From assembly GCF_958979055.1 (NCBI RefSeq), contig NC_084886.1, positions 12,944,654-13,008,653 of the forward strand: 64,000 nucleotides of DNA, in the 5' to 3' direction. Origin of the DNA: Alnus glutinosa. Taxonomy: Eukaryota; Streptophyta; Magnoliopsida; Fagales; Betulaceae. Below are positions 11,804-24,504 of the stretch, piece after piece (within the stretch, counting starts at the first letter, position 1; each line of letters starts with the position of its first letter). A model generated the notes under the pieces. It ran no database searches. It saw nothing but the letters and a program-made list of their open reading frames with translations, and was not told the DNA's origin. The position numbers and the translations under genes were made by a program.

Positions 11804-14560
11804 CTGCAACTAGATTATCCATTGTTGGTTTCTTCTGTGTTTTATGCTTTTTCCATGACAAATGTATCTGATGACATCTGGCATTACCGTTTAGGCCATT
11901 TGTCATCATCTAGACTTCATTTATTGCAAACTTATGTTCTCCTGAAATTTCAGTTAACGATAAACGCATTTGCACTATTTGTCATCTTACCAAGCAGCGT
12001 AGACTTCATTTTTTTACTAGTCATTCAATTACTAGGTTACCTTTTGAATTGATACATTGTCATCTATGGGATCATTTTTTCTGTTAAGTCTACTAATGGT
12101 TCTCAATATTTCTTTACATTTGTTGATGACTATAGTAGATTTACTTGGGTGTTCTTGATGCATGCTAAATCTCAAACTCGTTTTATTCTTCAATCATTTC
12201 TAAATCTTATGGAAACTCAATTTCAAACTCAAGTTAAATGCTTATGTACATACAATGGCATTGAATTTATTATGACTGATTTATATACTTCCAAAGGAAT
12301 CATTCATCAACGTAATTGTGTGGAAACACCACAACAAAATGTCATTGTTGAGGGTAAACATCAACACTTGCTCAATGTTACTAGAGTCTTACGATTTCAA
12401 GCACACCTTCCTTTTTTTTTTGGGTGATTGCATTCTCACTGCCACACACCTTATTAATTGAACATATACTCCTCATTTTTCTAACAAATCACTGTTTGAA
12501 CTTTTGTTCAAAACACCTCATTCTTATTCTCATTTACGTGTGTTTGATAGCTTATGTTATGCTTCCACTCTTACTCGCACTAGGTCCAAATTTGACTCAC
12601 GGGCTAAACCTTATTAAGCTACCCCTCGGGTGTCAAATGATACATTTTGTTTAACCTCCACACACATTCCATTTTTATTTCCAGGGAAGTCATTTTCCAT
12701 GAAACCATTTTTCCTTATGCATATAATCTTTTGCATCCTACTTATGATGGTTGTTTTATGCTTCTTCACCCCTTTCATGATACTGCTCTTTTTTCCTTAT
12801 GTCTCTGATTCTGCTACAGAGCTCAAGCGTACACCTGATACGCTCGAGCGCTCACTTGCCCAACTTGAACGCTCCACTCCTACGCTCGAGCCCTTAACTA
12901 ACACACTCTAGTGTTCTCTACATATCTTTATTCCGCTTCGCAAATCCTCACAGATCCGCCAGCCGCCTACCTATCTGCAAGATTTTCATTATCAGTTGGC
13001 CACCTCTTCCCCCCCACTTCACTCTCCATCTTCGGACAATTCTGCTCCTTCATCAAGTACACCTTACCCTTTTTCCTCATATATTTCTTATGATAAGCTT
13101 TCTAATGCTCACCATCATTTTAGTTTATTTGCCTCTTACACTTTTGAGCCACAATTCTTTCACCAAGCTGTCAAATATCCTCATTAGCGGGAAGCTATGC
13201 AGGCTGAAATTGGTGCTCTAGAAGAAAATCACATACGGACTCTTGTTGAGCTTTCTCCTCACAAAAAACCCATTAGTTGCAAATGAGTTTACAAGGTCAA
13301 GTTTAGATCGGATGGACAGGTTGAGCTATATAAAGCTTGATTGGTAGCTAAGGGTTTTACTCAGTGTGAAGGCTTAGACTATCATGAGACTTTTTTTCCT
13401 GTGGCTGAGCTAACTATGGTCAGATTATTGTTTGCTCTTGCTGCTGCTAAGAACTGGCATTTACACCAACTCGACGTCAACAATGCTTTTCTTCATGGCA
13501 CTTTGAATTAAGAGATTTACATGCAGCTTCACGCCAATGGTTCTCCCGGTTTTCTACTACCTTGTTAACTTATGGCTTTGTACAATCTAAGTCAGATTAT
13601 TCTATTTTTCACTCAACTACAAAGAGATCTTTCATTGCCTTACTTATCTATGTTGATGACATTGTCATTGCCAGTAATGACATTGGTATTGTATCTTCTC
13701 TCACTGCATTCCTCAACTAGACTTAGGCATTGTCAAATATTTTATCGGTTTAGAGATATATTGCTTGGACTACCAAGGGCATCTTTGTGAGTCAACGAAA
13801 ATATACTCTTGACATCCTCCAAGACAATGGTCTTCTCACTGCCAAGCCTTCCACTTTTCCTATGGAATCCAATTTAAAGCTTTCACGAGATAACGGTCTC
13901 CCTCTTGCGGATCCTACTCCATATTGACAACTTATTGGCCGTTTGATTTACTTAACTCTCACACGTCCTGATATTGCTTTATCTGTTCAAGTTGTAAGCT
14001 AATATATGGATAGTCCTCGACAACCACATATGGATGTAGCTTCACATGTTCTTCGCTATCTCAAGAATACCAAAGGACAAGGCACTTTTTATCCTTTTTC
14101 CTCAGATTTTACACTCAGAGCTTTTTGTGATAGTGATTGGGCGGGCTGTAGTGATTCTCGACTTTCAATCACAGGTTTTTGTGTTTTTCTTGGTGTTCCC
14201 TCCTCTCACGAAAATCCAAGAAACAATCAACTGTCTCTCGGTCCTCTGCAAAAGCCGAGTATCGTTCCATGGTCTTTTGTTCTTGTGAAATCACTTGGTT
14301 AATTGCTTTACTTTAGGATTTCACTATATTTCATCCTCAACATGCTCTCCTTTTATGTGATAGCAAAGTTACTTTGCATATTGCTGTCAATCTAGTCTTT
14401 CACGAACGGACTAAGTACATCGACATTGACTATCATCTAGTTCGCAATAAAATTTAGCAAGGTCTTATTCGTATTATACACATTACCTCTTAACATCAAC
14501 TTGTTGACATTTTCACCAAGCCTTTTGGCCGAATTCATTTTGATTTTATATATATACATA
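10965..14560 (+). pseudogene. copia pol remnant (PR-IN-RT-RH)
   Basis: The protease region (VNLPDGQTTLVTHIGTVK) is present twice. GAG-pre-integrase follows near 11870 (IWHYRLGHLSSSRLHLL). The integrase core is near 12115-12425 (FVDDYSRFTWVFLMHAKSQT; TPQQNVIVEGKHQ). A Ser/Thr-rich linker lies near 12800-13190. The reverse transcriptase starts near 13190 ([46 protein letters not shown]) and its catalytic YVDDIVIA is near 13650. RNase H covers 14006-14510 ([50 protein letters not shown]). In-frame stops follow HGTLN and occur at many other points, so it is not translatable. Confidence 0.85.
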
Positions 14561-14569
14561 TATATCATC

Positions 14570-14939
14570 TTATCAAGCATCAAGCATCAAGCGATAAAGC
14601 GAACAAAGGCACAGCTCGAGCACAAATAACGCTCGAGCACAAGTTAAAGAGCTTGAGCACAAGATATGGAGCTTGAGCGCTTTACTCGCACATGCAAAAT
14701 TACGAATAAGCTCGACACATAGCTTTAAGCTAGATTTTTCTATAAGATTCTATTTGTTGGTTAGTTTGTTAGATGAGTTGGATCATAAATATTCCTTCTG
14801 ATCTTTTTATTTATTTTTATTCTTTTTGTATAGTCTATACATACAGCACTCGAGTCGAGTGTATGGAATACTACAAGAATTATTCATTCTCCAATTTTCA
14901 TACTCTGTTTTCCGTTTCTTCTTCATATCCAATCGGGTC
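14570..14939 (+). repeat. 3' LTR of the copia element with added micro-repeats
   Basis: It aligns with the 5' LTR but is about 65 bp longer. The extra length is mostly near 14610-14685, where a CTCGAGCACAA / CTTGAGCACAA word is repeated four times. The promoter-like TAGTCTATACATACAGCACT block and the terminal CTCCAATTTTCATACT are shared with the 5' copy. Confidence 0.75.
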
Positions 14940-16467
14940 AATGCCCAACTCTAGTTGAAACAACACAATCTCAGTGAAAAATAAAAAATAAAAAAAGAAT
15001 TAGAAAGAAAACAACACAATCTTAGTCTTAAGACTTTATCTTGCTTTGACACTTAAAACAAGACCGTTTGACTTCTTTAAGTAAATTAATTGGTAGAGAG
15101 AAAAGAATTTCAGAAAAATAAATAAATAAATAAATATCATCCTAGCTCGTATAATTAAATTAAATTAAATGGGCCAATGATCTATGTGCTCGGAGTCGCA
15201 CTCGATCTGCTTTTTTGTTTGGTTAAAATAATGGAAAGGGGATTTTCTGATAGGAATATTATACTCACCTAAAGTTTATTTATTTATTTATTTTTTTTTT
15301 TAATTGTTGAACTTAAAATAGGAAATAAGGAATAATTAATCTTTTCTTTATTTTTATTGGCCTCTACTTTACATGTGTTGCGTATACAAAAGTATAGGGA
15401 AGAATATTGTAAATAAAAGTATATGCAAAGTTACATGTTACATGCCTTGTGTATTAAAAAGTGAGACAAACTAGGAATGCAGTCAGAATGTTGGTTAAGT
15501 ATTTCTACGTACAAAGCAGATTTGTTTACTTAAAAAGTGAAACAAAACTATATTCTCTAACAAATTAATTAAATGATTCTCAATAGTCAATAATACCTAT
15601 ACATCTCCTAGCCATGTCGATATCACAAGGAGTTTTTTATATTGATTTTTTTTAAGTACAATGTATCTCAAAATATATATAAAAATATGTTAATCTAAAA
15701 GCATCGGATCCTAAACAATAGTAGTAACTGATTATTGGGAGCCACAATAGAAGGGGCCTAGATGGTGAGAACTGTAAACGCTCCCTCAAATATGATTGGA
15801 TAATAACCTGACTTATGCTCATCAAGGCATCAGTGAAACTCAAGACGGCTAATAATCTAACTTGCCAATTATTTTGAGGGATCTATATAAGTTTCACCTA
15901 TTGACTTTCTTAGAGGTGTTAAATAGCTCCCTGCACATTGATTTCAACACCTAGCTCTGGGCATTAGGTTTGTCATAAATCCAAGCCTCCTATTAATTCT
16001 AACTGATCTTGGCACATGCATGCTATTCATTGCATAAGCAAATTTTTGAACGGCTAGACCAGACGATGGGTCATTTGTAAGACAAGAATAAAACTATTGA
16101 AGTGGTATAGGCTGCGGTTGGCAGTTAGCATGAGAGCCTTTGATGCTTAAGTCAATAAATTTGCTGAAAAAAAGAAAAGAAAAAAAGAACGGAAAAAGAG
16201 TTTCAAGGTAAAATCGTAAAAGAATGTCTTATTTGGAAATGGTAACCCTCTTTTATATAAGACTCCTTATTTAATTATCGCATTGTGGCCTTGCGGTTGC
16301 ATAATAGTGATATGTATATTATGTAAGCAGGAAGCTCCTAGCTAGGCTTTTTAGCCTTTAGGTTAATTGGGTCCTAGACTTATTTACGGTATGATTGGTA
16401 TCATCGTGCACATATTTCAGCCACATGCATGACCAGTATCTTTTATGTAACATTGTCATTGTCATTG

Positions 16468-16469
<2 letters not shown>

Positions 16470-16522
<53 letters not shown>
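16470..16522. repeat. Compound microsatellite (TA)n(GA)n
   Basis: An alternating TA tract of about 35 bases passes directly into a GA tract. It is a simple-sequence repeat with no coding context. Confidence 0.9.
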
Positions 16523-16524
<2 letters not shown>

Positions 16525-17018
16525 TAGAGAGTTATACTATTTAGTAATCTGTTATATAATTGAGATGATGTGACAATAAAAATTAAATTTTTTTTGTTTT
16601 TTTTGTTTTTTACTATCACATCATTAAGTTGTATATTAGTATATTAAATAGTATTCCTTGTTAAATAAGCATTGATCAGGATTTATGTAAAGGTAAGTTT
16701 GTAATTTCATACAAATCCTGTCGGAAAATTGGTAGAAATTTGTACAAAATAATCATTTTAGGAAAAACTTCACTTACCACCCGTGATCTTTCATTACTTT
16801 TGCAATTATACCCATAACATCTGTTATTTTTTAATTTCAACCCCGTTAGAATTTTTTGTTAAATCCTAAAGGAGGGGTGCCAAAAATTTTAAAATACCCC
16901 TTCATTTTTTTTTTAGGAAAAAAAAAAGGGAAAAAAATTGCAAAGATTTAGACATTAATCAGGATTTAACAGAATCTGTAAAAATATTAATGCCTGAATC
17001 TTTAATTATTATTTTTTT

Positions 17019-17058
<40 letters not shown>

Positions 17059-17989
17059 TTATTTTAAAAAAATAAGAATATTTTAAAAAATTTGACAGAA
17101 TTTAACGAAAAATCATAACCAATGGGATTGCAAGTGCATACAACATTATGAGGAGATAAAGACAAGGTCATATTCATTCCCACAAAATCATGGTCTAATC
17201 GTGCCTAGCGAGCATTGGCCTATTGATGCCTCCCCAATCCATAATAGAGAACATTGGCATAACCACCGCCACGGGAATACAGTGAATATATAGAGGCCGT
17301 GCGTGTGCACCTTGGCACAAAAGCTGATCATCCAATTTCCTCAACCCTGGAATCTGTTCTTATATATTTTTTTCACTTCATGGAGTATGGACCACGCAAA
17401 CCAACCACTTCATCATGCAATCGAATTTTGCCCAAATAGGGAAGACGGAAAAAGCTCTGTGGAAGGAATTTTGGGTTGCCATACTATACGAGGCAAAAAG
17501 ATTGCGTTAAAGTGGCAGAAACTTGACCATAACAGCATAAAGCATAGCCCAATTAAAACTTGGGAAAGTGGATGGCGTCCGTGGGGAACTCGCCATCTTT
17601 TGCTGAACACATGCACGAGGCATGTTCCTTAGGCTACCATGAATGGGCTCGAAAGGTGAGGGATTCCTCATTCCTGTACGTGCTTGTGTGAAAAGAGTTT
17701 AGGCGGGGAATGAGTAAAGATATGTTGTTGATGCAAAGCAGATATTTTTCATGGCTCCTTATGAAGCTGTCTGTCTTTCACAATGAATTGCGAATCAGTA
17801 GTACAACCTTCTTTTAGTTTGAGATATGTTCTGTTTCATCTCCGTGATCTCATGCTGTCGACGTGCTAGTGAGTAGTGATCGATTGCCCTCGATCAATTC
17901 GGTGCTTTGTGGATGAAAGCTTCATTTATGTGATACAATTGAATACGGCTCTTACAATTTTAGGATATTTATTCTCTTTAGGATAAGTC

Positions 17990-18115
17990 TTAGTTGAACA
18001 CGGTATCAAAGACGAAGATTATGAGTTTGAATCTTGACTTTACAATTCAATTAAATATTTCACGTATTGGGCCGGAGTTTGAGCCCACCCGTGAGGGTTA
18101 TTGTTAATGTAAACG
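17990..18115 (+). repeat. Dispersed repeat, copy 1 (TATCAAAG...TATTGGGCC)
   Basis: It contains GGTATCAAAGACGAAGATTA, GTTTGAATCTTGAC and CAATTAAATATTTCACGTAT followed by TGGGCCGGAGTTTGAGCCCA. A related copy is at 38480-38615. The TATCARAG word followed by a TTYGAATC box resembles a primer-binding site or tRNA-like head seen in old plant retroelements; I cannot assign the class. Confidence 0.5.
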
Positions 18116-19559
18116 CTAATTACATCCGTGCTATCACCTCAAAAGGTCAGAGTCATCTAGTAACGTCAGGTTATGTAGTACTGGAGCACCGTATAACGTG
18201 GCCCTGACGTCCAATTACTAGGTGAAACTTGACTTTATAAGAAATATAAAAAAAGTTCAAAATTGATTAGTCATTTTGAGATGAAAGCACATATGTGACT
18301 AATTAGTATTTTTTTTTTTTTTTTTAAAAAAATATTGATTAAATGATTAAAATTATTTTTTCCATTAGCTTAAATTTTTAGAACGATTAATGATTTAATA
18401 TAGTATTAAAACTATCTACTAATTAATGCCAGTATTTGATTCCATTTTTTAGTCATAATAAAGCTAGGTTGATGGAATTGGAGATGTATTAGGCAAAGCT
18501 AGCATGTAGTTGCAGAAAGTAAAAAGTATTCTACTGAGTCAAGTTGAAGTTGGGATCTTCAACGATGTGGTACTACAAAGCAGTCTGCTGCCGTCTTATT
18601 CGTTAGGAATTTTCTTGTTCATATGCAATAATCATTTATGATCGAGGAGCTGATATATACATATATTTTTGTGTGTGTATATATATATATATATCGGATT
18701 ACTTATTATTTAATCTTCTTTTTTTAATGAACAATATTGGCCAAGGCCATTTTCTTTACTAGGAAGATCAAGATAGTTGACATGGGGCCATAAATTCAAG
18801 CTTTTATTTTTCCTATTCCAAGTTTTCACAGGGAAAATTCATAAATATATGGGTGGCGGTGGTGTTCTGAAATTGTTTCAAAAAAACCTAATTTATCTCT
18901 GCTCAAAGTACATGTGAAATGACACAAGGCAAAACGCTCAGGATTTATTAATTTTAATCATCAACAAGATGAAAGGAACCTTTAGGTTTTAGCCCGCCCA
19001 CTTGATCCATTCTCATAATAACTGCTACTGATCATGATATGACTAGTTGTTCCTAAGAGGCTTGGTACATGCAAAGAATTACTTGTCTAGCTTTTATACG
19101 AATATTCTCTGGACCTTGTATTCCCTAGGTATAAGCAAAGCAGGAAGCAGGATGATGATAATCCTGAGGATGCTGCTAAACTAATTTATTTATTATTGCG
19201 CCTAAATATAGAAAATAGTGCAAAAACTAATGAGATAATCATAATCTTTTGGCTGGACTGGACGAACTTGTTGCATGCATGCCTCTAAGAACAAACATGA
19301 TTGTGAAGACATAATTCATAACAATGTTGTAAAAAAAAAAAAAAAAAAAAAAAATCTAATTTTAGTGCTGTTCTGCATATATTCTTAATTCTTAATCATC
19401 TTATTTTATCTCCTCATTCTTTCATTTATCCAAAACTTTCCACAATGATCGAAAATCTAGAAAGAGAGCAAAAAAAGAAGATGGGTTCTTGCTAAAAATC
19501 TCTCCCCCCCCTGGGGCCTCCAAAAAGCAAGCCGACCGGCCATAAGTTCTTCCTAAAAT

Positions 19560-19850
19560 CTCTTACTGTTCAAACACGATCGGCCAGGAATAGTAGAGGC
19601 CCTGGTCAACCATGTCAGCAGATCATCACGCGTGTCAGGACCCCACCGTGGTTTGACTGTGAAGGTTGGGGTTGCTGCACATACACTCCCGCGCGAGCAA
19701 AGAATAGCTTCTCGATCCCCCCTCAATACAATTCTCAGAAAAACTGCCACGCGGACAGGACACGAGTCGAGAGGAAATTTGCGGTGTACCGCGACACTCG
19801 CGTTGACCCTCCCGCATAGCGGCTAAGTACGGATGCCCGTACCAGCCTCC
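19560..19850. promoter_or_regulatory. GC-richer block upstream of the CCT gene
   Basis: In an otherwise strongly AT-rich spacer, this block of about 290 bp is visibly richer in G, C and CpG (CACGCGTGTCAGGACCCCAC, CCCGCGCGAGC, GCGACACTCGCGTTGACC). It ends just before a TATA box. The long open frames on both strands here fit GC-driven absence of stop codons rather than coding. It is likely a promoter-proximal CpG-rich element of the CCT gene; no transcript evidence was available. Confidence 0.45.
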
Positions 19851-19853
19851 ACC

Positions 19854-19860
19854 TATAAAT
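19854..19860 (+). promoter_or_regulatory. TATA box of the CCT-motif gene
   Basis: TATAAAT lies about 225 bp before the chosen ATG at 20085. It is followed by a leader containing a CAAAACCAAAACC run and a CT microsatellite near 19958-19976, typical of plant 5' leaders. Confidence 0.55.
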
Positions 19861-20084
19861 TTATGCAACTTTTGCCACCCCATACCTTCCATTTTCCAAG
19901 CTAGCCAATAACGTCTTCCTTCTCTCCTAAATACAAAACCAAAACCAAAACCAAATTCTCTCTCTCTCTCTCTCTCGCTGTCTTTTTTTTTGTTATTCTG
20001 TTTGTCTGTTTCAAGTTGTTTTGGATAAGCTTTTAGTCCGAGGTTTGGAGCTGATTAGGAGCGATCCCATATTATTATTATTAC

Positions 20085-23000
20085 ATGTTCTCCATTGCTT
20101 TTTTAGGAGGTAGTGAGGGAGGAGGCTCCGATTTTGCGGGAATGCCTAAGCGTAGTACGATGTTGGAGGACGTGGTTCAGCCACCGGAGCAGCTTTCCAC
20201 CGTAATATTTCTTGGCTTTTGAAAGAATAAGTGTTATGGTACTCACGTTCATGATGATGCATGCAATTATATTTGTCTTCTTCTCGATATGGTCAAAATG
20301 CAGTCGTATTAATTTGCTTCCTGTTTTTCCAAACCCAATTTTCATCATCTCCGCCTATGATTATGTTGCATGTTCTTGTTTAATTTCCAAGAGATTAATT
20401 TTCTTTGTGTTTTGAAGCCCAGATTTCATAAGATTAAATTTGTTCCTAGCATATTAGTGTTTAATTGAGCTTTTTGCAGGTTTTCAGTTGAGTTCTTTAT
20501 TCTCAAGTGGCACAAACTCTTTTTATTTCATTCTCTTTTCCGCATTTTCTAATCTTGATTAATCATTTTCTCGATATTCCCCACGTTTCCTCATCTTCCC
20601 CATTTGATAGATCTTGTTTTTCAATCCTAGCTTAATATTTACATTCCCAAAAGTTCAAGAGTATATGCTAATCAAAAACAAAGTCTTTCCAAATTCCTTT
20701 TTTTGAAGAGATATATATAAGGTCCAAAATCTTCCTGCTCAAGAGATTAGTGACATCTTCCTTTTCCCCCTTTCAATGACAATGATATATATTGACTCGG
20801 GCAGGAAAAAGAAAGCATATATATTAATATATATAAGCCAGTTGCGACTGATCGTTCGAGTCGATCAGTCACTGCTCGCTACAACATTCATTCAAAGACA
20901 ATTTTTTATGCATGCCCACCAACCCTGTCATTGTCCAAGGGCACCATCGTTGCAGTAGTAATCTAATCCTGAATTTCCCTGTAGAACTTTGAAACTTTGC
21001 CTTTTCATTCTCGGGGAATATCGTAGTCTTTTACGCTTCTCTTTTAAGCTTTCTAATTACGATTCTGATAAAGGGGCAATATTGTGACAAGCCTTACAGA
21101 TGGATAACATTATGGGTTCTTCTTAGTGCCTTTCAATTCCCAGTGTTTGTTCAAACTGGGGCTATTTCAATACTTTGAACCAAATCAACATACCGTGACC
21201 TTTCTTCTTTTTTCTGATGATGTTGATTTAATGCTAATATTGGCTACCTCTGTTCCTACATTTCACATGGAGCGCAAATGCCCATCCTTTCTACTTAATT
21301 TGCACAAAATATCCATCCACTTTATGGACTTGGATGCTTTTTTCTTTTAATCATATACGGACACAATAGATTGGTCCATAGGATGTGATATACACAACTT
21401 AGAGGCTGATCAGCTTTGATGACCTTCAAGCTAAAAACCCAGCATGCATGATTAGAAAATATTTAGCTTTGAGTTTTGGTTTTCTTTTTCAAATCATGGC
21501 CTGTGTTGATCAATAGATAGGAATCGGATTCACACCCATTGTCATACAGATAAATATGAAGAATGATGCGTCTACTTTGCTCAAATTGAAGGTTCATAGC
21601 ATTCTTATTATTAATGTTAAGGTTTTTAAATGTGTTGCAGTATTTATCTTTATGATATTAATCAATACTGCTTTCCAAATGTTTTGCAGGATGAAATTTC
21701 GAGCCCATTTAGTGCTCAAATTTTTGACTTATGCGACCTTGGACTTTTCCCTGAGACCCTACAAAATTCCGAGGCCACTTCTAGCTCAAACTGTTGCTAT
21801 GAAGAGAACTCCTCCTATGCCACAAATCTTTCCTTGCCTGGAGAGGTTGACACTAAGTTCAATGGCTACCAAGATAACAATGGCATTAATCCTAACAAAA
21901 CCTGCAACCCCGCCCACCAAACAACCAGCACCAGCACCAGCACCACCGCCAACACAATCACCATGAACAATAATAGCAATCTGTCAGCAATCTTTGATTC
22001 CCAAGAAGAGATTGACAATGACATCTCTGCTTCCATAGACTTTTCCCCATCCCCTCCCTTCCCTGTTCCACCATATCTCACAATACAACAAGACCAATTT
22101 GGTTTCTCTTCAATGCACCCTCAAATTGCTTTATCAGATGCTGCTGTTGAGGGGCTCTCGCAGTACCCTGCTGACCCAGTTGCAACTCTTATGGGGGCTC
22201 CCTTACCTGCTGTTTTCAAAGAGGATTATTTGCCTTTGCATCCCTTATCTCCTTCTTGTTCTTTTTTTGGCCCTGCCTTGGGAACATACATGCCGGCTGG
22301 CTCCATGAACGCAACTGCATTATCTGCTGACAGTTCTGGGATTTTCGCCAGAAGCATTCTTATGGGTTCTGAACTCCAGCCACAAGAATTGGATTATCAG
22401 GGAGACAATGGTGGAATTTACTGTCCAGATTCTGTGCAGAGGGTTTTCAACCCTGGAGACCTTCAGGTACAAAAAGTTCTGTTCGACTAGTTTGATGCTT
22501 ATGAAGTTCTTATAAATTTCTGATCTTCTCCCCCATTGGAACCAAATGTAACTATCATCATGAGCCAAAGTTCTGTTGGACCTTTCATTTATTTCCCTTC
22601 GCAATTTGTTATAGGCACTGAATACTGAGAGTCAGCAACTGATGGGAAAAGCTGGGAATTCTACTCCATTAGCATCAGATATTTCAAGTTTGGAAGACTC
22701 AACTTTCAAAGTAGGAAAACTCTCTGTCGAGCAAAGGAAAGAGAAGATCCATAGGTACATGAAGAAGAGGAATGAGAGGAACTTCAGCAAGAAAATAAAG
22801 GTGTTCTCTCTCTCTCTCTACATTATGTCATCATCATCATCATCATCACAGCATTTTTAGTTGTCATAATTATATTTAGCTCAGCTGTATATAAGCATAT
22901 GCTTAGGTGCATTATAATTGATTCATATCATTTAGTTACTAATGGTACACGCATGTACATATGCAGTATGCCTGCCGCAAAACACTAGCAGACAGCCGAC

Positions 23001-23329
23001 CGCGAGTCAGAGGAAGATTTGCAAAGAATGATGACTTTGGAGAGGCCCCTAGGCCTGCTTGTAGCAATCATGAAGATGATGATGATGATGAAGTAAGATT
23101 TATTAAGCATACGCAAATTTAACTAAAAAAACGCATTTATCAAATTCCCAAAACTTATTCAATCCAATCCAAAACTTATTCATACAAATCTCTCATCCTA
23201 CACTTTTACATCTCTGTGCAGGTAGTTGTGAAAGAAGAAGAGGATCTGGTTGATTCCTCTGATATCTTTTCTCATATTAGTGGAGTGAACTCCTTTAAAT
23301 GCAACTTTCCAATCCAATCCTGGATTTGA
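20085..23329 (+). CDS. CCT-motif family protein (CONSTANS C-terminal domain, no B-box), 437 aa
   Basis: CCT-domain proteins are nuclear transcriptional regulators; in CONSTANS-type proteins the domain contacts DNA and NF-Y subunits. Five coding exons with GT/AG borders are in phase: 20085-20201, 21690-22466, 22615-22800, 22967-23092 and 23222-23329 (stop TGA). The N-terminus reads MFSIAFLGGSEGGGSDF. Exon 2 has the family block SPFSAQIFDLCDLGLFPETL and SSSNCCYEENSSY, then long Ser/Thr/Pro-rich low-complexity sequence. The CCT domain spans about residues 335-380 (RKEKIHRYMKKRNERNFSKK, IK, then YACRKTLADSRPRVRGRF), with an intron inside it as is usual. An acidic tail follows (EDDDDDE, EEEDLVDSSDIF). 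There is no zinc-finger B-box, so it belongs with the CCT-only genes rather than true CONSTANS-like genes. The exon 1 ATG is chosen because it opens a 39-codon exon ending in a good donor; a distant upstream exon is not excluded. Confidence 0.9.
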
Positions 23330-24361
23330 CCGAGAGTTTTTGCATCAAACATTTTTACAATTTTGCAGGACCCTGTTTCAGCCGGGATGTATCAGTCCAC
23401 AGGTTAAAAGGGAAAAAAATAATAATTGGGTTATTATATGTATAGCTAATTGAGTCAGGATGATATAGCAAGTAAATAACAATGTAATTCTTGTAGACGC
23501 TACGTTTCTTGTACCAACTTCAGAATCCAACAGTTTTACAATCCCATGCATGTGGCAAACTGTTGCTGGAAATAGTACTAGTGGAGCAATTTTATGTAGT
23601 TTCTCTTTTAATCTTTAAACATAATATTCATGAAAAGGTTTACCTGCTGTTCAGAGTGCAAATTTTTAAGTGCTTGAGCAGTGAGTTCATGCCTTATCAT
23701 ATTCGTTGCAGGCAGACACACAGTGCTTTTGTTAGTGTTATTGTGTTAAATGGCCTTTGTGGTTAATGTGTTTGTGCCCTTATGATGACCTTATGACAGC
23801 CCTTACTATCACTATCACAAGGTACTTTGTAAGCATTCTCATCCGGCTAGCCAAGATGTTAAAATGAGACCAAAATAAACTACATACGGCCTAACAAAAT
23901 GTGGAAACATTTGATTACTCACCAAATGTGGTGAATAATTAAAATAGAGAAAAACAATTCTTTTCTTATCTAGATTCTAGAATAAAAAATGAATTTGCTA
24001 AGCCCAAAGTAAATGCTGTGAATAATCTTGTCATGTCCTTAACTTTCTTCGGCTTATCCTAACTTTGGGCTTTGGTTTGGAAGGAGCATCACTGAAAGTA
24101 GGCTTGACTGATCTTGAGCCCATTCACAGCAGTACAGTTTGCAAAAGATTGCCCAATAACACACTAAGCAAGAAATAAGGCCAATATTGCTGAAAAGAAA
24201 AGACTAGGAATAGGCTAATCCTCTCTCATTTGAAATCTACAGTTGGAGTAATTGAATTTTATATTTTCTCATTTTGAAAGGGAAAACTGAGAAGGTACCC
24301 TTCAACTGAAAAACAATAGTATTAGGACCTAATTAAATGAGTGGAGAACATATTATAAGAG

Positions 24362-24504
24362 TCGGGGGCGGAGCTACATTGGGGCTAAGCCCCTCCAAAC
24401 CACCGTGTTTTTCTTAAAAAAAATTTAAAAATTAAAATTTTATCCCTAAATTTTTTTATTTTGCCCCCCCCCCCCACCAAATTTCAAATGCTAACTCCAC
24501 TATT
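24362..24504. repeat. Short foldback element (GGGGCGGAGCTA...)
   Basis: The left end GGGGGCGGAGCTACATTG and the decayed right end GCTAACTCCACTATT are partly inverse complements. The interior has a C homopolymer of about a dozen bases (24465-24476). A related left end, GGGACGGAGCCAGAAATTAT, occurs at 49694. This is a common plant non-autonomous repeat type. Confidence 0.5.

Larger units (their letters stand above)
9592..14939 (+). mobile_element. Ty1/copia LTR retrotransposon, full-length but decayed
   Basis: Two similar terminal blocks (about 9592-9895 and 14570-14939) flank copia-order coding remnants: gag with a zinc knuckle, protease region, GAG-pre-integrase, integrase, reverse transcriptase, RNase H. 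Integrase before reverse transcriptase places it in Ty1/copia. The primer-binding site is at 9897-9908. Stops and frameshifts interrupt every domain, a 419-bp segment is tandemly duplicated, and part of the reverse transcriptase is deleted, so the copy cannot be autonomous. Exact LTR ends and target duplications are not clear by eye. Confidence 0.88.
14940..19850. other. Gene-poor spacer between copia element and CCT gene
   Basis: No coding gene is supported. The stretch is AT-rich with microsatellites: TA then GA at 16470-16522, AT at 17022-17053, and poly-A at 19329-19353. Bases 16760-17110 contain old dispersed-repeat text (CACTTACCACCCGTGATC; TTAACGAAAAATCATAACC). The 109-codon open frame at 17303-17632 has no recognisable domain and is probably chance. 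Confidence 0.6.

Noticed and set aside
17303-17632. 109-codon open frame in the spacer before the CCT gene
   Set aside because: No recognisable domain, no splice or promoter context; residue composition looks random. An opposite-strand frame is also open.
19553-19892. Frames on both strands in the GC-rich block before the CCT gene
   Set aside because: Open on both strands because GC content removes stops; no domain, and they run across a likely promoter and TATA box.
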